Part shown: positions 20,280 to 31,439 of the stretch, in pieces | How positions within the stretch are numbered: position 1 is the first letter of the stretch | Layout: every line of letters begins with the position of its first letter | NCBI GenBank assembly: GCA_032622095.1 | Contig: CP136064.1 | Coordinates: 132,439,129-132,503,128 of the forward strand | DNA length: 64,000 bases | Reading direction: 5' to 3' | Source of the DNA: Siphonodentalium dalli | Lineage: Eukaryota; Mollusca; Scaphopoda; Gadilida; Siphonodentaliidae | The notes under the pieces: model-generated | What the model was told of the DNA's origin: nothing | Seen by the model: the letters and a program-made list of their open reading frames with translations, nothing else | Databases searched by the model: none | Position numbers and translations under genes: made by a program

Positions 20280-22529
20280 AGGTGTGTCAAGTTAGTTCGA
20301 CGTTGGTCGTTCGATATTCATTCCATATCCGCGTGAAGTTAGTTCGACGTTGGACATTTGATATTCGATATTCAACCAAAAAAAATGAATTTTCGTTTTA
20401 TGCATGAGAGGTGCGACATGAGTCCAATTCGTGCTCTCTCATTGAAACTTCGTCCGAAATTCCGCGCTTTTCATGTTTTCAAGACCACAGCTGGACTTGA
20501 AAAAGTATCTCTTATACGACATATAGCTGTAGATATAGCGCAGGCTATATTAACTGGCCTATTGAGCGATTGAGCTGAAATTTGATAATAATAGTCACTC
20601 CCATATGAGAACTGAACATGCCAGTCTACAAGACTTAGTCCAGACATGGTCAGCGTGCTGCGTTTTAAATATCGAATATCATAGCTGTACTGAAAATTTC
20701 GTGCTTTCCAACTCACAAATTTTCCACCTTTTTTTTTTAGCCGAAGTTTTATTTCACGTTCGATATTCATTGGATATTCGATATTCGCGTGAAGTTAGTT
20801 TGGACGTTCGACGTTGGATATTTGATATTCGGCACTTAGAAAATTTCTAAGCTCGTCAATACAGCCTGCGCCATCTACAGCTATATGTCGTGTAAGTGTA
20901 AATTTTCAGCTATGGTCTGGAAAACAGGAAAAGCTCGGAATTTCGGACGAAGTTTCAGTGGGAGAGCACGAATTGGACTCATGGCGCACCCCTCGTGCAT
21001 AAAACGAAAATTCATTTTTTTGAAATTTTCTCTAAGTGGCGAATATCGAATATCCAACGTCGAACATCCAGCTAAATTCATGCGAACCTCGAATGAATAT
21101 CTGAATATCCATTGAATATCGAACGTGAAATAAAATTTCGGTTAAAAAAAAAGAGGACAAGTTGTGAGTTGGAGAGCAGGAATTAGGTCTAGAGAAGTCT
21201 CCTGTGCAATCAGGAAACTGCGATTTTTTTTTTGTGTGGATATGTTAGCCGAAATTTTCAGTCCAGATATGGTATTCGATATTCAAAACGCATGAGGCTG
21301 ACCATGTCTGGACTTGTAGATTGGCATGTGCAGTTCTCGTATGGGAATGACTATAATTACCAAAGTTCAGCTCAATCGGCTCGTCAATACAGTCTATATG
21401 TCGTTTAAGTGTAAATTTGGTCTGGAAAACAGGTAAGCGCGAATCTCGAATAAATATCTGAATATCCATTGAATATCGAACGTGAAATAAAATTTCAACT
21501 AAAAAAAAAAGAGGACAATTTGTGAGTTGGAGAGCAGGAATAAGGTCAAGAGAAGTCTCCTGGTGCAATCAGGAAACGCGAATCTCGAATGAATATCTGA
21601 ATATCCAATGAATATCGAACGTGAAATAAAACTTCGGCTAAAAAAAGTGGAAAATTTGTGAGTTGGAAAGCACGAATTACGTCTAGAGACGTCTCCTGAT
21701 GCGATAAATTTTTCTGCGATTTTTTTTTCGATATGTGTTAACCGAAATTTCAACATGTTTTAGCGAAAATAAGCACATAATCGACCTGTATTGTCAACTA
21801 TCTACATAATGTGATTATTTTATTCTAAGATAAGGAGATAATCATTATGGCTCATATCCGTTGTTTCGTTTTATGGTGCGGGCCACAGTAAAAACACGTA
21901 TTCAAGAGCGCACACCTGAAAAGTCGTGAGTTGGGTTAATTGTGTCATTGTCCGCATAACCTGCTTAGATTCGCCTCATTATATATGAGTCAATAATGTG
22001 ACTAACAATGCTCTCATTTTCAGCTCATTATCAACTCAAAATGAGGCTATTCTAAGCAGATTATCTACATAAAATAAGTTCTATTATAAGCAGTTAATGT
22101 GCGTGTTTTCGGGAGAACAGGCTGGAAATTTTCAGTCCAGCTATGATATTCGGTATTTAAAACGCATGACGCTGACCATGTCTGCACTTGTAGATTGGCA
22201 TGTGTAGTTCGCATATGGGAGTGACTATAATTATCAATTTTATCAAATTTCAGCTTAATCGGCCAGTTAATATAGCCTGCGCTCTGTACAGCTATATGTC
22301 GTATAAGTGAAAAGTCCAGCTATGGTCTGGAAAACATGAAAAGCGCGGAATTTCGGACGAAGTTTCAGTGGGAGATCACGAATTGGACTCATGGCGCACC
22401 CTCATACATAAAACGAAAATTCATTTTTGAATATCGAATATCGAGTGTCGAACGTTGAACGAACTTCACGCGAATATGGAATGAATATCGAACGTCCAAC
22501 GTCGAAGTTCGAACCAACTTCACACACCT
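20280..22529. mobile_element. Mutator-like (MULE-type) non-autonomous element with long TIRs
   Basis: The element begins AGGTGTGTCAAGTTAGTTCG and ends in the reverse complement of AGGTGTGTGAAGTTGGTTCG. Similarity of the two ends extends about 400 bp (20280-20700 versus 22125-22529), including AATGAATTTTCGTTTTATGC-type and CCAATTCGTGCTCT-type blocks. It is flanked by GATTGGAGT on both sides (20271-20279 and 22530-22538). A 9-bp duplication with long TIRs is the hallmark of the Mutator superfamily. The middle holds further inverted copies of the terminal sequence (20690-21130, 21240-21610), so it would fold extensively. No transposase frame is visible; frames inside are TIR shadows. Confidence 0.82.
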
Positions 22530-22538
22530 GATTGGAGT
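22530..22538. repeat. Right target-site duplication GATTGGAGT
   Basis: Identical to 20271-20279. One further base (T) also matches, so the duplication could be read as 10 bp if the element is one base shorter. Confidence 0.8.
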
Positions 22539-23720
22539 CTAAATATGACTGGGAAATTGTCTCGGCGTGTGTGCATTGGTATTTCAAAGGAATGACGCTT
22601 GACCTTGTCTTCCCTAAATCATCTATTCCCAAACGCGGGGACCGATTGTTAAATTTTAGTCTGGGAAATTTGACGTCTTGGGTGCTCTACGCCAGTACTG
22701 ATTATGGATGTAAAATATCACACTTTGTGTATTACGCCCGTACTCGGTATGGACCTATCTCAGCAAACTAGCAATCGACCTTATTCATAACTGGAACTCA
22801 GAGATGGGTGCATCGGAACTGTATCTCGAAGTTTCAAACAGTGTATGACGTTCCACGATTGTGAATGATAATAGCCTTCAACTGAGTCAGTTGAATGGTT
22901 TTCGTGATATTCCCGTTATATTTTTTCACTGGAAAATGTCAAAAACGTCAACGGCCCATCATTCGACGTCATATAACGTCATTATCAGTGAAGGGGTTGA
23001 CCCTTTGGAGAGTATCTGCAACGTCATATATATGATGTCATGAGTAAATTTAACGTCAACGTCATAGCAATAATTATTAACAAGTTCGGGTCAAAAGTGT
23101 CCAATAATTCGTTTTAATTTTTGTGCATTTTTGGTTAATGTGTGTTATCATAATCATTTGCACTTATACATTCGGGACATTATATTAATCAAAATATGTC
23201 ATATACAAATCATTTATAAATCAAATGATTTATTGAAGTTATGTCTACATAAAAGTCATAAAATAACACTTCCTAAACGACATATATCTCGTTCTACTCC
23301 TCGACCGATAGACGACATATATATACGTCGTTCTACACGCCAGAGGGTTAAGCTAGGTCGTGTTCCCACACAAACCTTGGACTATATGAGAGAACGTTTT
23401 TCCAACTAAAATTATGAAGCAGCAGCCATGAATGATATGACAAGCGACATCCAAGTACTAAGTGCATTAATTGCATATATTTCTCTCATTGTTCTCATTT
23501 AATCCAAATTTACACATAACATGATAAATTAACGTATAAATTCCCTGCCTCTAAGAACCACAACTGAGTCAAATTGAGATATGGTCTCTCGCGGAGACGG
23601 CAAATATAAGCATTAAAGGCTTACAGCCGAACCACTTCTCATCCTACACAAGGAACACAATAGTATATGCTATTGTGTTATACATGATGTGGTTTGAATG
23701 GAATAAAATATTATTAAACC

Positions 23721-23862
23721 AAACCTTTGATTCAGTTTGGTTCCATATGAAGGTAAAACGAAAGAAGGGTGGAACCAAAGTGTTTGGTTCTATGGTCGTA
23801 TATCTGGTTCTCCGATGAACTTTTCTCTTAACAGCTAATAGGTTCTGGACGCTAAATTAGGT
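23721..23862. repeat. Dispersed repeat, copy a (GGTTCT-rich)
   Basis: CCTTTGATTCAGTTTGGTTC ... TATGAAGGT ... GGTTCTATGGT ... CTAATAGGTTCTGGACGCTA. It aligns along its length with 25065-25213, with scattered substitutions. Confidence 0.65.
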
Positions 23863-25064
23863 ATACTGTGCACAATTATTGAGAGAATACCGTAGTGGTG
23901 ACTGACACCTGTTCTGGAAACAGCAACATAACCTGTCAAATAATCAAAAATCAGTCTCAAGTAATACATGGTCAACTCACTAACAGCTATCTGTGATTCG
24001 CGAGTTCACCGTTAACTCAGTCGGGCGACAAGATGCTCCCTGCTAAAATAGACAAACTGTATACTGTGCCATAAGTTAAGTCAGGTTAAAACAATCGAAC
24101 GAACCTGTGTGGTTTTCGAACTCGGTCGAGATATTGTTGTGAATGAAATCTATATACCACATATAAATGAAATCGGTCGGCGTCTGCTCAAGTTATCGCG
24201 CTAACGAACATGAACATGATGTATGTACATAGAAGCACGGCCGTTACTCTGGTGAGTGCTTCAGGGTGGTTCCCACTTTATAAACTCACATACCAAAAAA
24301 TCCATAAATAAATGACTAAGTTGTCAGGTATAGAGAATTAGGGGCGGACGCCCGGACACATGTGCATGACCACCAAAACGCCCGCCCACCAACCGTTCCT
24401 CGTCAAGTTATACGTAAAGAAAAATACTCGACTAAAAACAATTGACCACAGCACTGCGATGGCAATGGCATAAAGTACACGCGCCCCGTAGCCATGTCCA
24501 CCAAACATGCATTATAAATAACCACAAATAATTATGTCGGACAACATTAAATGTTGTAAGACCTATGGATAACTGGACGAAGCATATCAGTGACCTATAC
24601 CTACTCCGTTCGTTTTCGTATTCTGAGATCTAGGCAAGGGAACACATATTTATATAACTTCCCAGTCACACATGCAGAGAGATGCAAACACTCGGCGTTA
24701 TTGATCAAACGCGAGCAGTTCCGTCGGCTCCAGACGTAAACTACATTACATCGCCCTCATATGCTGATTCCCATAAGAGATCACAGAATAACACCACACA
24801 CTCAGCATTTAAAACCACGTCGTAACAAGATATGTCACGTGCAGACAAATCAGTGGATATTCAAGAACTGCTTGCAATACAGATTGGACCAAAAAGACTG
24901 CAAAACAAATCCGATTATCGTAGAAGCAGTTGGTTTCAATTTATGTCAACTACATTACCTTACCAAATGATTCAACTGTGGTGAATCATCTTAACCCCAA
25001 ACGGGGGAACCGATTGTTAAATCTTAGTCTGGGACATTTAAGGTAGGTCGTGTTCCCACACAAA

Positions 25065-25213
25065 CCTTTGATTCAGTTTGATTCTATATGAAGGTAGAAC
25101 CAAAGAAGAGTGGAACAAAAGTGCTTGGTTCTATGGTGGTTCTTGTTCTCCTATCAACTTTTATCTTAAGAGTGAATAGGTTTTTAACACTAACTTATGG
25201 TTCTATAGGTTCA
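25065..25213. repeat. Dispersed repeat, copy b (GGTTCT-rich)
   Basis: Diverged copy of 23721-23862. Further GGTTCT / AGAACC words continue to about 25330, so the underlying element is longer than the aligned part. Confidence 0.65.
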
Positions 25214-26711
25214 TGCGGAACCAACTCTCAGAACCAATGGTTCTTGACACTAAATTTGGTTCTTGGCGGAGAACCAAGAGATGTCAAATGATTCTTCATT
25301 TTGGAACTAAATAATAGAACCAATTCAGAATAAGTAGCTCCTCCTCTCATTTTGTTTTTGTTCTTCGTCGAAACTTACAGGAAACCAAACGTTATTATTT
25401 ATTATTTATCGGCCACTGCTCCGCCCCTTCTTTGTCCGACAAAGAGATGCCCATGGTGGGCATTGCGAATTTTCAGTACAAATTGCTAAAACAAATTGTA
25501 ATAACTGAACAAATAATTGGCAAACCCAACAGGATATGAAAATTGCCGGCATTGACACTAATATACGCGCCTTTCGCGTGCGGTTTAGAGCGACGCCTCC
25601 AGTCAGGAACTGTAACTCTATTCTTGAGCCAGTTATATGTGCTTTATGAAGCTTGGAGCACCTATAGAGACGTCTATATGGGATCACATTTCTGGGTTGG
25701 TTCTCTAAATTTGACTCCCCACTGGTTCTGAAGGATAAAATATTTGTGAAGATTCATTTGATTCTGAATATTTCGGAAAGTGTAAAAGGCTGAAAAATGT
25801 TATGTGGAAAACATTGATTTGCTGAAGTGTGAATTGCTATAAGAGTGCAACGTGGCTGTGCATTGGGGTGCTCGATATCATAGTATGCACGCAAACATAG
25901 TGAAGAAGTGGACTTTGCATTGTCAAATCTAACTCTACCATACCATTAAATATAACTATAATAGCCGAATTTAGAATGTGCCAAACCTGCTAACACTTCG
26001 ATGTACTCCCTGTCGGGTGAGTATCGACATTTGGGCGGATAAATGAATACGTGTTGGTTTACTGATATTGCAAGCTGATATCTTTCAAAGGGATATTACA
26101 TGAATCGGAATGATGTTTTACCAGAGTTAAACATTTGTACGAATTCTGAAAATAGTCCCAGAAGTACACGAAATACGTATATTCATAGATCATATTTCGT
26201 ATTGTACATATTGAATTATATGGAATAAATACTGTTACATGCACCAATGTAATTATATCTACTTTGTTTGTTGTAAACTGTTGCTCTCGAGTGAACGTTG
26301 AACATATATAGTAAATTCGTAACTGTAGCACGTAGCATCACAGTTAATTTCCAAGAAATCAACATTTTCAACTCCAAATGTAGTTTCCTGCCAATCTGTT
26401 TTCTGAGATGTGTAATTGTCAGAAGTATCTTCTTGTGTTGGGTATACACTGTGTGATTATACAGTATTAACACATCACAATCTTACATATATCGCTTGTG
26501 GTATATATGTTTGAGATTCGGCATCGCTGTGGCTGAAAAGTGCAATCACAACCTGAGATTGGTTTGTTCCATTAATAAATAACAGCCTTAAATACTGTAG
26601 CATAACGAGTGTGACTACTCACACAGTAATCATAGTCCTTTTTTACGAGGCAACGAAAATTTCCCCAGTTTTAGACATGCCTTTTATACTTACACTATGC
26701 CCATATAAAAA

Positions 26712-27122
26712 TCCCCCTTGGTGAAAACATGGTTTCACCAAGGTACCACCTTGGTTCACCATTGTGACATCTTGGTTCACCATGGTGGTAGCACAGTAAA
26801 GTGGTATCACGGTGAAAACACCACGGTGGTATCACGGTGGTAGCACAGTAAAGTTTTTGTACCAAGGTGAAACCATGGTGGCACCAATGTGGTACCACGG
26901 TGGTAGCACAGTAAAGTTTGTGTACCAAGGTGAAACCATGTTGGCACCAAACCTGACCAAGGTATCACCATGGTGGTAGCATAGTACAGTTTTTCTACCA
27001 AGGTGACACCAAGGTATCACCACGGTGGTAGCACAGTAAAGTTTTTCTATCAAGGTGAAACCATGGTGGCACCAAGTATAACCATGGTGGTAGCACAGCA
27101 CTAGTGAAGTTTTTCAATCAAG
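26712..27122. repeat. CCATGGTGG-rich minisatellite
   Basis: The phrase GGTGGTAGCACAGTAAAGTT recurs near 26784, 26839, 26899, 26973, 27025 and 27086 (spacings about 52-74), separated by CCAAGGTGAAACCATGGTGG-type words. Much of it is locally self-complementary. The three overlapping minus-strand frames here (repeating KLYCATTV) are repeat translations, not genes. Confidence 0.85.
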
Positions 27123-27130
27123 GTACCAAT

Positions 27131-27828
27131 TTCGGGGGCTGATTATTTTTTTTAAATTCCGATCTAACAAGCGATGGATTATGCACTTTGAAATTAAAAA
27201 CCGCCGCTGCCATGATTCAGTGGATCTGTTGAAGTTGATGGAACATTGAGGAATATAATCAATTAATTATATGGAATATGATTATTATGACAGTGTACAC
27301 ATCATGAAACTAATAAATTGGAATACCGTAATCATTCTTGATCATTATTATGTGAAGGAAATAGTACTGTTTACAATTACATCCAAATTTCAACTCAAAC
27401 TTCGAAGTTAATTGGTGTGTTGACACGGAAACCGGCGAGCTCGCCAATTTTGAATGGGATGAACAGTGGAGACTGGATAGGAAAATTCAATGACCATGAA
27501 ATTCGGATTCAGTTGATCAACCATGAAATTCCAGTGATGTTCCATATACATTCAAGTATATTAGGATAAAGGCCAGCCCAAGCCGACACTGCCATGGGTT
27601 TTTTTCGTACTGAAGTTCTGATGGCGATGCCACTGTGCACAATGCAGGTAACAGTATACTGACACTGTCTGCTGTGCAGGTGGCTTCCCTTGAATAAGTT
27701 GAACTTGAATTTATTTTCCCCAGGGATCACGCATAGAAGCCATGGAACTTGATGAAGATTAAGGTCATAAACTTCAAGGAACATTCTTTTTAAATTGTTC
27801 ATTTTACAAATCCTGTGTCAAGTTCAAG
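27131..27828. other. No recognisable gene
   Basis: AT-rich sequence. A 97-aa minus-strand frame (27509-27802) resembles nothing I know. Confidence 0.3.
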
Positions 27829-27837
27829 TTAGTACCG

Positions 27838-28355
27838 CTGATGGGGTCATTGTCACAAGGCATTGATCACAAATTCACAATCGTGGCCAGATTTTTAAAT
27901 CGATCACAAATGTACCCAGCTTTTCTATGGTGATCACATTTGTAGCCAGCTTTTCATATTCATGCGAGCATCGGTGAACACGATTAGGTTATAAATAATC
28001 TACGGTAATTTTTCTGAGTTGGTGGATGAAAAACAACTTGACATTTAAATTGATATTTAATAGTTCTGTCTAACAACCTGAGAGGTTTCCGATCAATGTC
28101 GTTAGAATGCTCGAGTTATATGCCATTAATGTAATTTAAGTTGATAAACAAAGTCAGATTTGGAGCATGATGTCGACATTTTAGTCACAAACGCGATGAC
28201 GTCATATTCCGCGCCATATAAAGCATGCGATTAGAAAAGCTGGCTACGAATGTGATCGCCGGTGAAAAGCTGGCTAGATTTGAGATCGATTTAAAAAGCT
28301 GGCTATATACCGTTACGAATGTGACCGGAGCCTTGTGACAATGACCCCATCGGCA
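27838..28355. mobile_element. 518-bp TIR element with a 9-bp target duplication
   Basis: Left CTGATGGGGTCATTGTCACA and the reverse complement of the right end (TGCCGATGGGGTCATTGTCA) match, and similarity extends over roughly 120 bp per side with several CCAGCTTTTC blocks. TTAGTACCG flanks both sides (27829-27837 and 28356-28364). No coding content. The 9-bp duplication suggests a Mutator-like non-autonomous element. Its right half is duplicated at 29066-29330. Confidence 0.75.
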
Positions 28356-28889
28356 TTAGTACCGGTACTTACTATTAGTCATACAATGAAACGACTTTGC
28401 ATATGTACGTACTAGCTACTACTGCTAGTACATGGACAAACGATGGTACAATGTGTCAAATTCAATTACCTTACTCGTATTTAAATTCGCGCAGTACTAT
28501 TTTTCGCGCAACCATCGGTGTGCGAATTTAAACTGAGCGAAATATAGTACGACTCCAAAGTTTAATCTGAACCACAGACCATAGGTAATACAAGAGGGCT
28601 ATGTTGCTGAGTTTACATATATTATGAACGGTTGAACAGACAATTATGCCTATACATGCAGGGGGGGGTCGGAAAAAAATTCCAGGCACGTATGATCATT
28701 TTAATTTTTTCCGGCCACGGGGGACCCACCCACACAATTTCTTCCGTTTCCGGCAGGGGGGGTCATCCACTTTTTTCCATACATTAAGCCGGGGTGGGTG
28801 GGTGGTTCAGCTGCGAAAAAGTAACTTTTTCCTGAGTGGTCAGGGGGGGGGGGGGTCGGAAAAAAAATTCAGGCACGTATGGCATTTTT
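28096..28889. repeat. Segmental tandem duplication, copy 1
   Basis: From ATGTCGTTAGAATGCTCGA onward it matches 29066-29844 with few substitutions and small indels (G-run lengths, CTAGCTACTACTGCTAGTA present only here). It starts inside the 27838-28355 element and includes a G-tract / TCGGAAAAAAATTC element portion. It is separated from copy 2 by 176 bp. Confidence 0.85.
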
Positions 28890-29000
28890 TCCCTTACGAT
28901 CATTTTTTGTACCCACCCACCCCCACCGCCAAATTTTTTTCCGTTTTCGGCAGTTTTTTCCGACCATTTTTTTACACCCACCCCCCCTTTGACCAAGTAC
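28655..29000. mobile_element. G/C-tract element copies (CAGGGGG-type, hAT-like), fragmentary
   Basis: Runs of G followed by TCGGAAAAAAATTC(C)AGGCACGTATG occur twice (near 28662 and 28848), and the segment 28890-28995 matches the internal part of the complete 30804-31355 element read in reverse (CCCACCCACCCCCACCGCC, then TTTTCGGCAGTTTTTTCCGA). This is probably one element disturbed by the local duplication. Overlapping frames rich in Gly/Pro/Phe are artefacts. Confidence 0.5.
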
Positions 29001-29065
29001 GAAACGACCATGGTACGAAACGTCCTGTACCCGATACCCTGTACCCGATATTAGGGCATTACTGT

Positions 29066-29844
29066 ATGTCGTTAGAATGCTCGAATTATATGCCATTAAT
29101 GTAATTTAAGTTGATAAACAAAGTCAGATTTGGAGCATGATGTCGACATTTTAGTCACAAACGCGATGACGTCATATTCCGCGCCATATAAAGCATGCGA
29201 TTAGAAAAGCTGGCTACGAATGTGATCGCCGGTGAAAAGCTGGCTAGATTTGAGATCGATTTAAAAAGCTGGCTATATACCGTTACGAATGTGACCGGAG
29301 CCTTGTGACAATGACCCCATCGGCATTAGTACCGGTACTACTATTAGTCATACAATGAAACGACTTTGCATATGTACATATGGACAAACGATGGTACAAT
29401 ATGTCAAATTCAATTACCTTACTCGTATTTAAATTCGCGCAGTACTATTTTTCGCGCAACCATCGGTGTGCGAGTTTAAACTGAGCGAAATATAGTACGA
29501 CTCCAAAGTTTAATCTGAACCACAGACCATAGGTAATACAAGAGGGCTATGTTGCTGAGTTTACATATATTATGAACGGTTTGAACAGACAATTATGCCT
29601 ATACATGCAGGGGGGGTCGGAAAAAAATTCCAGGCACGTATGATCATTTTAATTTTTTCCGGCCACGGGGGACCCACCCACACAATTTCTTCCGTTTCCG
29701 GCAGGGGGGGTCATCCACTTTTTTCCATACATTAGGCCGGGGTGGGTGGGTGGTTCAGCTGCGAAAAAGTAACTTTTTCCTGAGTGGTCAGGGGGGGGGG
29801 GTCGGAAAAAAAATTCAGGCACGTATGGCATTTTTTCAAGCGAC
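29066..29844. repeat. Segmental tandem duplication, copy 2
   Basis: Homologous to 28096-28889, offset 970 bp at the left end. It diverges from copy 1 after GCATTTTTTC near 29844, where unrelated sequence begins. Confidence 0.85.
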
Positions 29845-30112
29845 AAATCGCTAGAAAATTCGCAAGATTGTCAAGATGTAGCAAAATTCAAAGTGTTACG
29901 GGTGCGGGTGTACTCCGTTGATGCCCCGTTTGCGCGGAGTTAGAAAAGACGGGAAAAGTCGCGTGCGGCGATCTGAATAAACCGATTTTTTTCGTGGTAC
30001 AATTGGAAAAAGTAGAATTGTACCACAAAACTGGAACGAGATAGCCATGGTAACTCGGGCCACTGGCCAATCAGGACATGGCTTTTAAGCATAGTTAGGC
30101 AGGGTCGTATTA
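29845..30112. other. Spacer without recognised gene
   Basis: It contains a short inverted repeat, TTTCGTGGTACAATT...AATTGTACCACAAAA (29990-30029). Nothing else recognised. Confidence 0.35.
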
Positions 30113-31438
30113 CAATTGTTTATACATACAAATGAATTGGGGGACAAGTACTGACTCACTTAAGGGTACAGCCTCTCCCATATGTTATTACACTGAAAAA
30201 ATAAATAATTAGTAATGGCAAAGCAACATGACTACCAAAACAAGTTGAACATATATACATATATATACCCGAGTTAGTCATAAGTTTGTATATGTATTTA
30301 TTTAAAATCGGGTTTGTTTGTTGCGTTTGTTGGCTTGTACGTATCATTATTTGAAACAGTTAGTCAAAAATAATCCTGATTTTCCTCACGTATGAATGAC
30401 TGCACAGCTTAGCAAATTGTACCAAAGTTCGGGGTGGGAGTCGAGACACCCAATCAACCCCTGTCGCCACGTCCCTGTTCAACTGACAAGTTTTGTGTGT
30501 TCTTCACAACATCTTCGGAATTTGATTCAGGAGGCCTAGAGCTGTCACGTTTAGATATGCTTGCCATCATCAATAAACACACTTTAACTTGAAAAAAAAA
30601 AGATGCGATTAAGTCGGATTGGCAGCAAATTATGTGCCGTGTATATACACATAGAAGAAAAGCATGACTTTCACAACAAACATGAACTTTATAAATATAA
30701 GATACAAATGATACTTGTGTCAAATACATGAGCCATGTTTGACGCTGGGAGAAAATTAACATAGTTTCGGAGACCACGTGGATTTCAAAATCTGACCTAG
30801 AATCAGGGGGGGGGGTGAACAAAAAAAATTCCGGCACGTATGCCGGGGTGGGTGGGTGGTCAAAGCCAACAACAAGCATTTTTTTCCGCAACTAAATAAA
30901 AAAATTCCTGCTTGTTTTTTTAGTGTTTGGCAATGAGTTGGGCTTCAAAACCACTTTGAATGAGAGAAATAAAGTAATTCTAACTGGTAAACTGACTGCA
31001 GGCAGTTATCGTGTTGTATTTTGTTGCAAATTTTGAAATCCAATATGGCCGCTGCCAGCCATGTTTTTTTGGACGAATGACCTCAAAATGACTCATTCCT
31101 ATTTACATGTCCATGTTAACATCCATGATAAATAGTATGCACAGAAATTCATATACAGCTGTTTACAGTGAATTTCCCCCCGCAAATCTCTGTTTTAGTG
31201 TTAAAAGGGGGGTGGGTGTAAAAAAATGGTCGGAAAAAACTGCCGAAAACGGAAACAAATTTGGCAGTGGGGGTGGGTGGGTACAAAAAATGATCGAAAG
31301 GGAAAAAAATGCCATACGTGCCTGAATTTTTTTTCCGACCCCCCCCCCCCCCCTGGTAGAATCGGGAATTAGCCCCGCCCCCGTAATCGGCTTCGGATTC
31401 TCAATCCGGATTTTAGCGAAATTACGACTCTGGGGTCG
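30113..31438 (-). repeat. Dispersed repeat family X, copy 1, interrupted by an insertion
   Basis: It matches 63198-63935 along its length when 30804-31355 is removed. Features include TGTTTATACATACAAA at the left, a conserved minus-strand stretch translating to SISKRDSSRPPESNSEDVVK (30500-30570), and the right end GAATTAGCCCCGCCCCCGTA. The orientation is a guess from the frame. It may be part of a retroelement; no polymerase motif is seen. Confidence 0.7.
30804..31355. mobile_element. 552-bp CAGGGGG...CCCCCTG element inserted in repeat X (hAT-like)
   Basis: The ends are CAGGGGGGGGGGTGAAC and the reverse complement of CAGGGGGGGGGGGG-TCGGAAAA, with shared ATTC(A/C)(G)GGCACGTATG. It is flanked by CTAGAAT (30797-30803) and GTAGAAT (31356-31362). 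The homologous repeat at 63859-63870 reads CCTAGAATCGGG uninterrupted, an empty site that defines the insertion. The TIR start CAGGG and a short duplication suit hAT-like elements. No transposase. Confidence 0.72.
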
Positions 31439-31439
31439 T

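Larger units (their letters stand above)
22539..26700. other. Repeat-rich non-coding stretch, no recognised gene
   Basis: It contains dispersed related blocks (ACCGATTGTTAAATTTTAGT at 22643 and a variant at 25011; AGGTCGTGTTCCCACACAAA at 23354 and 25044) and the two copies described separately at 23721 and 25065. Small frames are without recognisable domains. No RNA gene seen. Confidence 0.35.

Noticed and set aside
18656-22770. Next UNC-93-like exon downstream of 17679
   Set aside because: No frame with the expected continuation flanked by AG/GT was found.
26695-27101. Repeat protein KLYCATTVVPHWCHHGFTLV
   Set aside because: Minisatellite read in overlapping frames; the repeat length varies without keeping frame.
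28646-29104. 152-aa Gly/Pro/Phe-rich frame
   Set aside because: Arises from G/C tracts and poly-T in the CAGGG-type element.
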